Assembly: GCA_016790575.1 (NCBI GenBank)
Contig: JAEUOU010000032.1
Span: 1 to 64,000 of the forward strand
DNA from: Burkholderiaceae bacterium
GTDB taxonomy: Bacteria; Pseudomonadota; Gammaproteobacteria; Burkholderiales; Burkholderiaceae_C
Reading direction: 5' to 3'
DNA length: 64,000 bases
Shown: positions 1-8,063 of the stretch, in pieces
Layout of the letters: the number at the start of each line of letters is the position of its first letter
Numbering within the stretch: the first letter of the stretch is position 1
Program-made: the position numbers and the translations under genes
The notes under the pieces: model-generated
Seen by the model: the letters and a program-made list of their open reading frames with translations, nothing else
What the model was told of the DNA's origin: nothing
Database searches by the model: none

Positions 1-1
1 G

Positions 2-3000
2 CTGATTGTCGAGAACGCCGAAGCGCGGCGCGACTACCAGAAGGTGCGCGGCATGGGCGGCTTCGTGCGCTCGAGCTGGGAGGAAGTCAACCAGCTGATC
101 GCCGCGGCCAATGTCTACACCGTGAAGACCCACGGTCCGGATCGCGTGATCGGTTTTTCTCCGATCCCGGCGATGAGCATGGTGAGCTACGCGGCCGGCA
201 GCCGGTATCTGTCGCTGATCGGCGGCGTCTGCATGAGTTTCTACGACTGGTACTGCGACTTGCCGCCGGCCAGCCCGCAGATCTGGGGCGAGCAGACCGA
301 TGTGCCCGAGTCTGCCGATTGGTACAACTCCAACTTCATCATCGCCTGGGGATCCAACGTGCCCCAGACCCGTACGCCCGACGCCCATTTCTTCACCGAA
401 GTTCGCTACAAGGGTGCAAAAACGGTGGCGATCACGCCGGACTACGCCGAGATCAGCAAGCTCTGCGACATCTGGATGCACCCCAAGCAGGGCACCGACG
501 CGGCGATCGCGATGGCCATGGGACATGTGATCCTGAAGGAGTTCTATTTCGACAAACGCTCGGCGTACTTCGACGACTACGTGCGCCGCTACACCGACAT
601 GCCCAACCTGGTGCAGTTGGAAGAGCGCACTTTGCCCGACGGTCGCAAGGTCGTGGTGCCCGGACGCTACCTGCGCGCCAACGATTTCAACGGCAAGCTG
701 GGCCAGGACAACAACCCCGAGTGGAAGACGGTCGCCATCGACCAGGACGACAAGGTCGTGCTGCCCAACGGTTCGGTCGGGTTCCGCTGGGGCGCTGAAG
801 GCCGTGCCGATGCCGGCAAGTGGAACCTGGAGGACAAGGAAGCGCGCGACGGCGAGCAGGTCAAGCTCAAGCTGAGCCTGATGGAGGGCGAAGGCAGCGC
901 CTATGAAGTGGGCGAGGTGGCCTTCCCCTACTTTGGCGGCATCGACACCCCGCACTTCAATGCCAACAAACAGGCCGGAGCCGCCGACGACGTGCTGGTG
1001 CGCAAGGTGCCGGTGCGCCGCATCAAGCTTGGCAAGGCCGGCGACGAGCGCTATGCGCTGGTCGCCACCGTGTTCGACCTGACGGTATCCAACTACGGCG
1101 TGCCCCGCGGCCTGCCGGGCGACAACGGCGCCACCAGTTTTGACCAGGACACGCCCTACACGCCGGCGTGGCAGGAGAAGATCACGGGCGTCAAGCGCGA
1201 CCAGGTGATCGCGGTTGCGCGCCAGTTCGCCGACAACGCCGACAAGACCCATGGCAAGTCCATGGTGATCATCGGCGCGGCGATGAATCACTGGTACCAC
1301 GCCGACATGAACTACCGCGGCATCATCAACATGCTGATGATGTGCGGCTGCATCGGCCAGAGCGGCGGCGGCTGGGCCCATTACGTGGGCCAGGAGAAGC
1401 TGCGGCCGCAGACCGGCTGGACCGCGTTGGCGTTCGCGCTCGACTGGGCGCGCCCGCCGCGCCAGCAAAACAGCACCAGCTTCTTCTACGCCCACACCGA
1501 CCAGTGGCGTTACGAGAAGCTGGGCGTGGACGAAATCCTCTCGCCGCTGGCGGACAAGTCGAAATTTGGCGGCAGCCTGATCGACTACAACGTGCGCGCC
1601 GAGCGCATGGGCTGGTTGCCCAGCGCGCCGCAGTTGCAGACCAACCCGATGCAGGTGGTGCGCGACGCGCAGGCGGCTGGCCTGGACCCGAAGGACTACG
1701 CAGTCAAGGCGCTGAAGGATGGCAGCCTCAAGATGAGCTGCGAAGACCCGGACAACCCGCTGAACTGGCCGCGCAACCTGTTCGTATGGCGCTCCAACCT
1801 GCTGGGCTCTAGCGGCAAGGGGCACGAGTACTTCCTGAAGCACCTGCTGGGCACCACCCACGGTGTGCAGGGCAAGGACCTTGGGCTGAACGACGCGAAG
1901 CCAACTGAAGTGCAGTGGCACGACGAGGCGCCCGAAGGAAAGCTCGACCTGTTGGTCACGCTCGACTTCCGCATGAGCACCACCTGCCTGTACTCCGACA
2001 TCGTGTTGCCCACGGCCACCTGGTACGAGAAAAACGACCTCAACACAAGCGACATGCACCCGTTCATCCACCCGCTGTCCACCGCGGTCGATCCGGCCTG
2101 GCAGAGCAAGTCCGACTGGGAGATCTACAAAGGATTTGCCAAGGCCTACAGCGAGGTGTGTGTCGGGCATCTGGGTGTCGAGAAGGAACTGGTCCTGACC
2201 CCGTTGATGCACGACTCGCCGGCCGAACTGGCGCAGCCCTTCGACGTCAAGGAATGGAAAAAAGGCGAATGCGATCTGATCCCGGGCAAGACGGCGCCGC
2301 AGATTTCGGTGGTGGAGCGGGATTATCCGAACACGTTCAAGCGCTTCACGGCCCTGGGCCCGTTGATGGAAAAAGTCGGTAACGGCGGCAAGGGCATTGC
2401 CTGGAACACCGCCGACGAGGTGCGCCAGCTGGCTGAACTCAACGGCAAGGTGCATGCCGAGGGTGTCACCAAGGGCATGCCGAAGATCGAGTCCGATATC
2501 GATGCCTGTGAGGTGGTCCTGCAGCTGGCGCCGGAGACCAACGGTCATGTGGCTGTGAAAGCCTGGGAGGCGCTGTCCAGAATCACCGGGCGCGATCACG
2601 TGCACCTGGCGTTGCACCGCGAGGACGAAAAGATCCGCTTCCGCGACATCCAGGCCCAGCCACGCAAGATCATTTCCTCGCCGACCTGGTCGGGGCTGGA
2701 AAGCGAAAAGGTCAGCTACAACGCGGGCTACACCAACGTGCATGAGCTGATCCCGTGGCGCACGCTCACCGGGCGTCAGCAGTTCTACCTCGACCACCCC
2801 TGGATGCTTGCGTTCGGCGAAGGTCTCTCAAGTTACCGCCCGCCGGTGAATCTCAAGACGGTGGACGACATGTTGGGGCGAAAACCCAACGGCAACAAAG
2901 AGATTCAGCTCAACTTCATCACCCCTCACCAGAAGTGGGGCATTCACAGCACTTACAGCGACAACCTGCACATGCTCACACTCAACCGGGGCGGCCCGGT

Positions 3001-3385
3001 GATCTGGCTCAGCGAGGACGATGCGCGCAGTGCCGGAATTGTCGACAACGATTGGGTCGAGTTGTTCAACACGAACGGGGCCATTGCGGCGCGTGCGGTG
3101 GTGAGTCAGCGGGTCAACCCGGGTATGGTCATGATGTATCACGCCCAGGAAAAGATCGTGAACACCCCGGGGGCCGAGATCACCGGTACCCGCGGCGGCA
3201 TTCACAACTCGGTGACCCGGATCGTCACCAAGCCGACCCACATGATTGGTGGCTACGCCCAGTTCAGCTACGGCTTCAACTACTACGGAACCATCGGAAC
3301 CAACCGAGACGAGTTCGTCATCGTGCGCAAGATGCGCAAGATCGACTGGCTCGATGGTGAAGGCACCGACAGCGTTCAGGCCTGA
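2..3385 (+). CDS. narG: Respiratory nitrate reductase alpha subunit (partial, 5' end outside window)
   Basis: Catalytic molybdenum subunit of the membrane-bound, cytoplasm-facing nitrate reductase; it reduces nitrate to nitrite with quinol-derived electrons. The reading frame is open from base 2, so the window begins inside the gene; compared with E. coli NarG (about 1,247 residues) roughly 135 N-terminal residues, including the first iron-sulfur cluster ligands, are missing. The rest is recognisable throughout: YDWYCDLPPASP around base 257 carries the Asp that ligates molybdenum in NarG, followed by GEQTDVPESADW, VTLDFRMSTTCLYSDIVLPTATWYEK, and the C-terminal THMIGGYAQFSYGFNYYG. A GTG at 44 is an internal valine codon, not a start. 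narH follows after 23 bases. No frameshift is seen. Confidence 0.97.
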   Translation: MIVENAEARRDYQKVRGMGGFVRSSWEEVNQLIAAANVYTVKTHGPDRVIGFSPIPAMSMVSYAAGSRYLSLIGGVCMSFYDWYCDLPPASPQIWGEQTDVPESADWYNSNFIIAWGSNVPQTRTPDAHFFTEVRYKGAKTVAITPDYAEISKLCDIWMHPKQGTDAAIAMAMGHVILKEFYFDKRSAYFDDYVRRYTDMPNLVQLEERTLPDGRKVVVPGRYLRANDFNGKLGQDNNPEWKTVAIDQDDKVVLPNGSVGFRWGAEGRADAGKWNLEDKEARDGEQVKLKLSLMEGEGSAYEVGEVAFPYFGGIDTPHFNANKQAGAADDVLVRKVPVRRIKLGKAGDERYALVATVFDLTVSNYGVPRGLPGDNGATSFDQDTPYTPAWQEKITGVKRDQVIAVARQFADNADKTHGKSMVIIGAAMNHWYHADMNYRGIINMLMMCGCIGQSGGGWAHYVGQEKLRPQTGWTALAFALDWARPPRQQNSTSFFYAHTDQWRYEKLGVDEILSPLADKSKFGGSLIDYNVRAERMGWLPSAPQLQTNPMQVVRDAQAAGLDPKDYAVKALKDGSLKMSCEDPDNPLNWPRNLFVWRSNLLGSSGKGHEYFLKHLLGTTHGVQGKDLGLNDAKPTEVQWHDEAPEGKLDLLVTLDFRMSTTCLYSDIVLPTATWYEKNDLNTSDMHPFIHPLSTAVDPAWQSKSDWEIYKGFAKAYSEVCVGHLGVEKELVLTPLMHDSPAELAQPFDVKEWKKGECDLIPGKTAPQISVVERDYPNTFKRFTALGPLMEKVGNGGKGIAWNTADEVRQLAELNGKVHAEGVTKGMPKIESDIDACEVVLQLAPETNGHVAVKAWEALSRITGRDHVHLALHREDEKIRFRDIQAQPRKIISSPTWSGLESEKVSYNAGYTNVHELIPWRTLTGRQQFYLDHPWMLAFGEGLSSYRPPVNLKTVDDMLGRKPNGNKEIQLNFITPHQKWGIHSTYSDNLHMLTLNRGGPVIWLSEDDARSAGIVDNDWVELFNTNGAIAARAVVSQRVNPGMVMMYHAQEKIVNTPGAEITGTRGGIHNSVTRIVTKPTHMIGGYAQFSYGFNYYGTIGTNRDEFVIVRKMRKIDWLDGEGTDSVQA

Positions 3386-3408
3386 AGCGAAGAACAAGGA
3401 GAAACACG

Positions 3409-4941
3409 ATGAAAGTCAGAGCTCAAATCGCGATGGTCCTGAATCTGGACAAGTGCATCGGCTGCCATACCTGTTCAGTGACCTGCAAGAACGTCTGGAC
3501 CAGCCGACCAGGTGTCGAATACGCATGGTTCAACAACGTCGAGACCAAACCAGGCATCGGCTATCCCAAGGACTGGGAAAACCAGGACCGATGGAACGGT
3601 GGTTGGGTGCGCCATGCCGACGGTTCGATTGTTCCAAAGCAAGGTGGCAAGTGGTCCTTGCTGATGAAGATTTTCAGCAACCCGAATTTGCCGCAAATTG
3701 ATGATTACTACGAGCCATTCACCTTCGATTACGACCACCTGCAGTCGGCGCCCGAGTCCAAGGCTGCGCCGACCGCACGGCCGCGCAGCCTGATCACCGG
3801 CAAGCGGATGGAGAAGATCGAATGGGGTCCTAACTGGGAAGAAATTCTCGGCGGCGAATTCAGTAAACGCAGCCAGGATGCCAACCTCGCGAACTTCGAC
3901 AAGGTCCAGAAAGACATGGTCGGTCAGTTCGAGAACACCTTCATGATGTACCTGCCGCGCCTGTGTGAGCATTGCCTCAATCCGGCGTGCGTGGCGTCCT
4001 GTCCCTCCGGTTCCATCTACAAGCGCGAGGATGACGGCATAGTTCTGATCGACCAGGACAAGTGCCGTGGCTGGCGCATGTGTGTCAGCGGCTGTCCGTA
4101 CAAGAAGATCTACTACAACTGGCAGACCGGCAAGGCCGAGAAGTGCATCTTCTGCTACCCGCGCATCGAGGCGGGCCAGCCGACGGTCTGCAGCGAAACC
4201 TGTGTCGGTCGTATCCGGTACCTGGGCGTCATGCTTTACGACGCCGATCGGATTGCGGAGGCCGCAAGTGCGCCCAACGAAAAAGACCTTTACCAAGCCC
4301 AACTCGACATCTTCCTGGACCCTAACGATTCGCGGGTGATCGAGCAGGCACGTAAAGACGGCATTTCGGAGTCGTGGCTGGAAGGTGCGAGGAATAGTCC
4401 GGTTTACAAGATGGCCATCGACTGGAAGGTCGCTTTGCCTCTTCATCCGGAATATCGCACGTTGCCGATGGTTTGGTATGTTCCGCCGCTGTCGCCCATC
4501 AGCGCTGCGGCAAACGCCGGCCAGATTGGCGTGAATGGCGAGCTGCCGGATATCAACCAGCTGCGCATTCCGGTGCAATACCTCGCCAACCTGCTGACCG
4601 CCGGCGATACCGGTCCGGTGGTGCGGGCGCTTGAACGCATGCTGGCCATGCGCGCCTACCAGCGCGGGCGGCATGTTGACCAGGTGCAGAACCTGACCGT
4701 GCTGGAACAGGCAGGCCTTTCGGTAGCGCAGGTCGAGGAGATGTATCACGTGATGGCAATTGCGAACTACGAAGACCGCTTCGTGATTCCTTCCAGTCAT
4801 AGGGAGTACGCCGAAAACGCCTTTGACCTGCGCGGAGGCTGCGGCTTCTCGTTCGGCAACGGATGCTCGGATGGGGCATCCGAGGCCAGCCTGTTCGGTG
4901 GCAGCAAACGCCGAACCATCCCTATCCAGTCGGTTGTCTGA
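3409..4941 (+). CDS. narH: Respiratory nitrate reductase beta subunit
   Basis: Iron-sulfur electron-transfer subunit that links the NarI haems to NarG. The 510 residues match the usual length of about 512. Four cysteine groups are visible: C16, C19, C22, C26; C186, C189, C194, C198; C219, C225, C229; C246, C249, C261, C265. In the third group W222 replaces a cysteine (CRGWRMC), which in NarH is the known basis for a [3Fe-4S] rather than a [4Fe-4S] cluster. The ATG follows an AAGGAG ribosome binding site. It lies in the narGHJI order, 14 bases ahead of narJ. Confidence 0.97.
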   Translation: MKVRAQIAMVLNLDKCIGCHTCSVTCKNVWTSRPGVEYAWFNNVETKPGIGYPKDWENQDRWNGGWVRHADGSIVPKQGGKWSLLMKIFSNPNLPQIDDYYEPFTFDYDHLQSAPESKAAPTARPRSLITGKRMEKIEWGPNWEEILGGEFSKRSQDANLANFDKVQKDMVGQFENTFMMYLPRLCEHCLNPACVASCPSGSIYKREDDGIVLIDQDKCRGWRMCVSGCPYKKIYYNWQTGKAEKCIFCYPRIEAGQPTVCSETCVGRIRYLGVMLYDADRIAEAASAPNEKDLYQAQLDIFLDPNDSRVIEQARKDGISESWLEGARNSPVYKMAIDWKVALPLHPEYRTLPMVWYVPPLSPISAAANAGQIGVNGELPDINQLRIPVQYLANLLTAGDTGPVVRALERMLAMRAYQRGRHVDQVQNLTVLEQAGLSVAQVEEMYHVMAIANYEDRFVIPSSHREYAENAFDLRGGCGFSFGNGCSDGASEASLFGGSKRRTIPIQSVV

Positions 4942-4955
4942 AGGAGGAATGACCC

Positions 4956-5630
4956 GTGAAAACTCCACGTTACTCCCTGCGGGCGTTGGCGGCGCTGTTG
5001 CGTTATCCCGACGCTGGCCTGCGTGAAAAACTGGCGGGACTTGTGGCCGCGATTGATGACGAGGCCGTTCTTTCAGCGGGCCGGAGGAGCGAACTGCGGG
5101 CCTTGGCGGCCGATCTCGCCCGGCTTGACCCGATGCAGGTCGAAGCGCGCTATGTCGAGACTTTCGATCGAGGCCGGTCTACATCCCTGCACCTGTTCGA
5201 GCATGTGCATGGCGATTCCCGTGACCGCGGTCCTGCAATGATCGATCTCGTTCAGACCTATGAGAAAGCCGGTCTCTACCTGGGGCCGGATGAACTGCCC
5301 GATCACCTGTGTGTGGTGCTGGAGTTCGCCTCGACCCAGCCCGCTGGCGTGGCCCGTTCCTTCCTGGCGGAAATGGCGCATATCCTGGCTGCCGTATTCA
5401 GTGCCTTGCTCAAACGCGGCAGTCCTTATGCCGCTGCCGTGGCCGCGGTGCTGGAGCTGGCGGGCGAAAAGGTCCAGCCGGTCCCGTTTGAAGCCGATGA
5501 GTCCATGGACGACAGCTGGGGCGAACCTGAGGCGTTTGCCGGCTGCAGCACCCGTGGGCAAGCCCGGCCGGGCGATCCCCAACCTATCCATATTGTTCGC
5601 AAGACCGTCTCTCAAGGAGTTCCAGCATGA
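4956..5630 (+). CDS. narJ: Nitrate reductase molybdenum cofactor assembly chaperone
   Basis: Dedicated NarJ/TorD-family chaperone that binds apo-NarG and allows cofactor insertion before membrane docking. The 224 residues include the conserved LHLFEHVHGDSRDRG segment near residues 75-90, typical of NarJ. The start is a GTG at 4956, chosen because GGAGG lies about 9 bases upstream; an ATG at 5023 would discard conserved sequence. The stop overlaps the narI start by 4 bases (ATGA), suggesting translational coupling. Confidence 0.95.
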   Translation: MKTPRYSLRALAALLRYPDAGLREKLAGLVAAIDDEAVLSAGRRSELRALAADLARLDPMQVEARYVETFDRGRSTSLHLFEHVHGDSRDRGPAMIDLVQTYEKAGLYLGPDELPDHLCVVLEFASTQPAGVARSFLAEMAHILAAVFSALLKRGSPYAAAVAAVLELAGEKVQPVPFEADESMDDSWGEPEAFAGCSTRGQARPGDPQPIHIVRKTVSQGVPA

Positions 5631-6358
5631 AGGACTACCTCATTCAGTTCCTGTTCGGGTATTACCCCTACATCTGCCTGACCGTATTTCTATTGGGGAG
5701 CCTGATCCGTTTTGATCGGGATCAGTACACCTGGAAAAGTGACTCGTCGCAATTGCTGCGGGCCGGCCAGTTGCGTTGGGGCAGTAACCTGTTCCACATC
5801 GGCATTCTGTTTCTCTTTTTCGGACATAGCGTGGGCATGCTGACGCCACACTTTGTGTACGAACCCTTCATGTCCGCAGGTACCAAACAGATCCTGGCGA
5901 TGGTTTCGGGCGGATTGTTCGGCATTCTGGGATTTGTCGGGGTTTCCCTGTTGCTGCACCGTCGGCTTTCGGACGAACGCATTCGCTCGACGAGCCGCAC
6001 CAGCGATATCGTGCTGCTGTGGCTGTTGTGGCTGCAGTTCGCACTGGGTCTGGGGACGATTCCGTTGTCCGCGCAACACCTTGATGGATCGATGATGTTG
6101 AAGCTGGCCGAGTGGGCTCAGCGGATCGTCACGTTCCGGGGTGGCGCTGCTGAATTGCTGGCGGACGCGGGGTGGGTCTTCCGTGCCCACATGTTTCTCG
6201 GCATGACCATCTTCCTGGTCTTTCCGTTCACGCGTCTGGTTCATGTCTGGAGCGGGTTTGCCACGCTGGGCTATCTCACGCGGCCGTACCAGGTTGTGCG
6301 CAGCCGGCGCCTCGGCATGACACCGACTGCCGTTGGTAGCCGTCGCCCCACCCATTGA
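5627..6358 (+). CDS. narI: Respiratory nitrate reductase gamma subunit (cytochrome b)
   Basis: Membrane-embedded dihaem cytochrome b that oxidises quinol and passes electrons to NarH. The 243 residues contain five hydrophobic segments; the four haem-ligand histidines of the family appear as H57 (NLFHIG), H67 (FFGHSVG), H188 (RAHMFLG) and H206 (RLVHVWSG). It is about 18 residues longer than E. coli NarI, the excess being a basic C-terminal tail. It overlaps narJ by 4 bases and sits 22 bases ahead of the PpiC-type gene, so all probably share one transcript. Confidence 0.97.
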   Translation: MKDYLIQFLFGYYPYICLTVFLLGSLIRFDRDQYTWKSDSSQLLRAGQLRWGSNLFHIGILFLFFGHSVGMLTPHFVYEPFMSAGTKQILAMVSGGLFGILGFVGVSLLLHRRLSDERIRSTSRTSDIVLLWLLWLQFALGLGTIPLSAQHLDGSMMLKLAEWAQRIVTFRGGAAELLADAGWVFRAHMFLGMTIFLVFPFTRLVHVWSGFATLGYLTRPYQVVRSRRLGMTPTAVGSRRPTH

Positions 6359-6380
6359 AAGACCCTGCGAGGATTTCATC

Positions 6381-7217
6381 ATGAAGGCTTCCACTTCAGC
6401 GGTTACGGGGTGTGGCGATAGCACGTGTGGTTGTCTGAGCGCCGAACCACCGCGTGCCCGCGTCAATGGACGCCTGTTGCATCGGCAAGGCGACCGGCCC
6501 AGCGAATCCGCGCTGCGTGAGCTCGCCTTTGGCGAGTTGTTGCGCCAGGAGGCTGTGCGGCAAGGGCTTTTGGCCGATCAACCGGGTGACGTTGCGCCGC
6601 CACTGGATGACACCCAGCGGCAGGTCATCGAAACGATGCTGGAGAAGCAGGTTCCGACACCCCGTCCGAGTGATGCCGAGTGCGCACGCTATTACGAAGC
6701 AAACCTGCAGCAGTTTGTGGTCGGGCAGATGGTTCATCTGCGCCATATCCTGTTCGCGGTCACGCCCGGCGTCAACGTGCATGCGCTGACCGTTCGCGCT
6801 GAACAGGCGTTGCTCGAACTGTCTCGCAAGGATGTTCCCGCGGGGCGCTTTGCCCAACTGGCTGCCGAACTGTCCAACTGCCCCTCAAGCGCACAAGGTG
6901 GTGATTTGGGCTGGGTCGGGCCGGACGATTGCGCTCCGGAGCTTGCCAACGAACTGTTTCAGCTCAAAAGCCCTCAGTGGGGCATAGGCATTCACCCTCG
7001 GCTGGTGCATACCCGCTTCGGGTTTCACATTATTGAAGTGATTGGCCGCAGAAAGGGCCGGCAGGCTTCGTTTGATGAAGTCAGAGGGCGGGTGCAAACC
7101 CAGTTGACACTTAGCTCGGGTGCGCGTGGTCTGAACCAGTACATGGCGTTACTCGCGGGGAAGGCACGGATTGAGGGTGTGGTGTTGGATTCGGCGGAAA
7201 CACCTCTAGTGCAATGA
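6381..7217 (+). CDS. PpiC-type peptidyl-prolyl cis-trans isomerase (NifM-like)
   Basis: Predicted parvulin-fold prolyl isomerase, 278 residues. The rotamase domain runs from about residue 118 (VHLRHILFAVTP) to about 225, with GGDLGWVGPDDCAPELANELF near its middle and the terminal TRFGFHIIEVIGR motif. An N-terminal helical region precedes it, as in SurA/NifM-type proteins. No signal peptide is evident, so a cytoplasmic role is likely, plausibly folding or maturation of nitrate reductase; a PpiC gene after narI is a recurrent arrangement in proteobacteria. A cysteine group CGDSTCGC lies at residues 11-18. The ATG at 6381 follows GCGAGGA; an upstream in-frame ATG at 6333 lies inside narI. The stop overlaps the next start by 4 bases. 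Confidence 0.88.
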   Translation: MKASTSAVTGCGDSTCGCLSAEPPRARVNGRLLHRQGDRPSESALRELAFGELLRQEAVRQGLLADQPGDVAPPLDDTQRQVIETMLEKQVPTPRPSDAECARYYEANLQQFVVGQMVHLRHILFAVTPGVNVHALTVRAEQALLELSRKDVPAGRFAQLAAELSNCPSSAQGGDLGWVGPDDCAPELANELFQLKSPQWGIGIHPRLVHTRFGFHIIEVIGRRKGRQASFDEVRGRVQTQLTLSSGARGLNQYMALLAGKARIEGVVLDSAETPLVQ

Positions 7218-7912
7218 ACCATGCGGGTGATGCACCGGATGACTTGCTTTCGCGTCTGCGGCAGTTTCACTCCGACTATTTCCCGCTGCATCAGCAGCGA
7301 TTTCAGGACTTGGTGTCTCAAGGGCAACACCCGAAGACCTTGTTTGTCGGGTGCTCAGACTCCCGACTAGTTCCATACCTTCTCACCGGTGCGGGGCCGG
7401 GGGAGTTGTTCATAGTCCGCAACGTCGGCGCGTTCATTCCACCGTACGATGGTTCACACGGTCTGCACGGGACCATGGCGGCCATCGAGTTTGCAGTGCT
7501 GCATCTTCATGTAGAGCGCATCATCGTCTGCGGTCACAGTCACTGTGGCGCGATACGAGCAGCTTATGAAGGCGTGTCCGATGAGGCCATTGCGCTGAAA
7601 GCGTGGCTAAAGCTGGCAAGCGAAGCCTTGCTGCCAGTTCAACCGGGTGCCGAGGCATTCCGACGGACCGAACAAAGGGCAGTTGTGCTACAGCTCGAAC
7701 GCCTTATGGACTATCCCATGGTTCGACGTGCCGTAGAAGAGGCACGGCTTACCTTGCACGGATGGCACTACGTGATCGAAGACGGTGAAATCCATGTATT
7801 TGACGCTTTGCGAGGCGGCTTCGTCGCGGCCTCGGAGGCCTCAAACAGTGGAACCGGTCCCTATCGGCCCTATGTCGATCCGGACGCACCAGAACAGGCC
7901 ACCTCGCTGTAG
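7214..7912 (+). CDS. Beta-class carbonic anhydrase
   Basis: Zinc enzyme interconverting CO2 and bicarbonate, 232 residues, cytoplasmic. Zinc ligands typical of the beta class are present: C47 in GCSDSRL, and H108 and C111 in CGHSHCGA, with the D49/R51 dyad. The start codon overlaps the stop of the PpiC-type gene by 4 bases (ATGA), so it is translationally coupled to the end of the nar run. A bicarbonate or pH role during nitrate respiration is an inference from position only. A weak hairpin (AGACT/AGTCT, 7946-7960) follows. Confidence 0.93.
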   Translation: MNHAGDAPDDLLSRLRQFHSDYFPLHQQRFQDLVSQGQHPKTLFVGCSDSRLVPYLLTGAGPGELFIVRNVGAFIPPYDGSHGLHGTMAAIEFAVLHLHVERIIVCGHSHCGAIRAAYEGVSDEAIALKAWLKLASEALLPVQPGAEAFRRTEQRAVVLQLERLMDYPMVRRAVEEARLTLHGWHYVIEDGEIHVFDALRGGFVAASEASNSGTGPYRPYVDPDAPEQATSL

Positions 7913-8063
7913 GGTGTCGGGGCGTGAGTGTCGCAGAGTTATCGCAGACTTTTTGAGTCTCGTCATGGAACGATAGGGAGGCTGGGCTGCTGGGATGTCA
8001 GAATCCTCCCCCGGGGGCAGCATATGCCGACCGAGTTCGGCCCGCTTTTTTAGAATGCGAACG

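Noticed and set aside
7913-8063. Cobalamin riboswitch before nrdJ
   Set aside because: The interval is too short and lacks a B12-box-like sequence.
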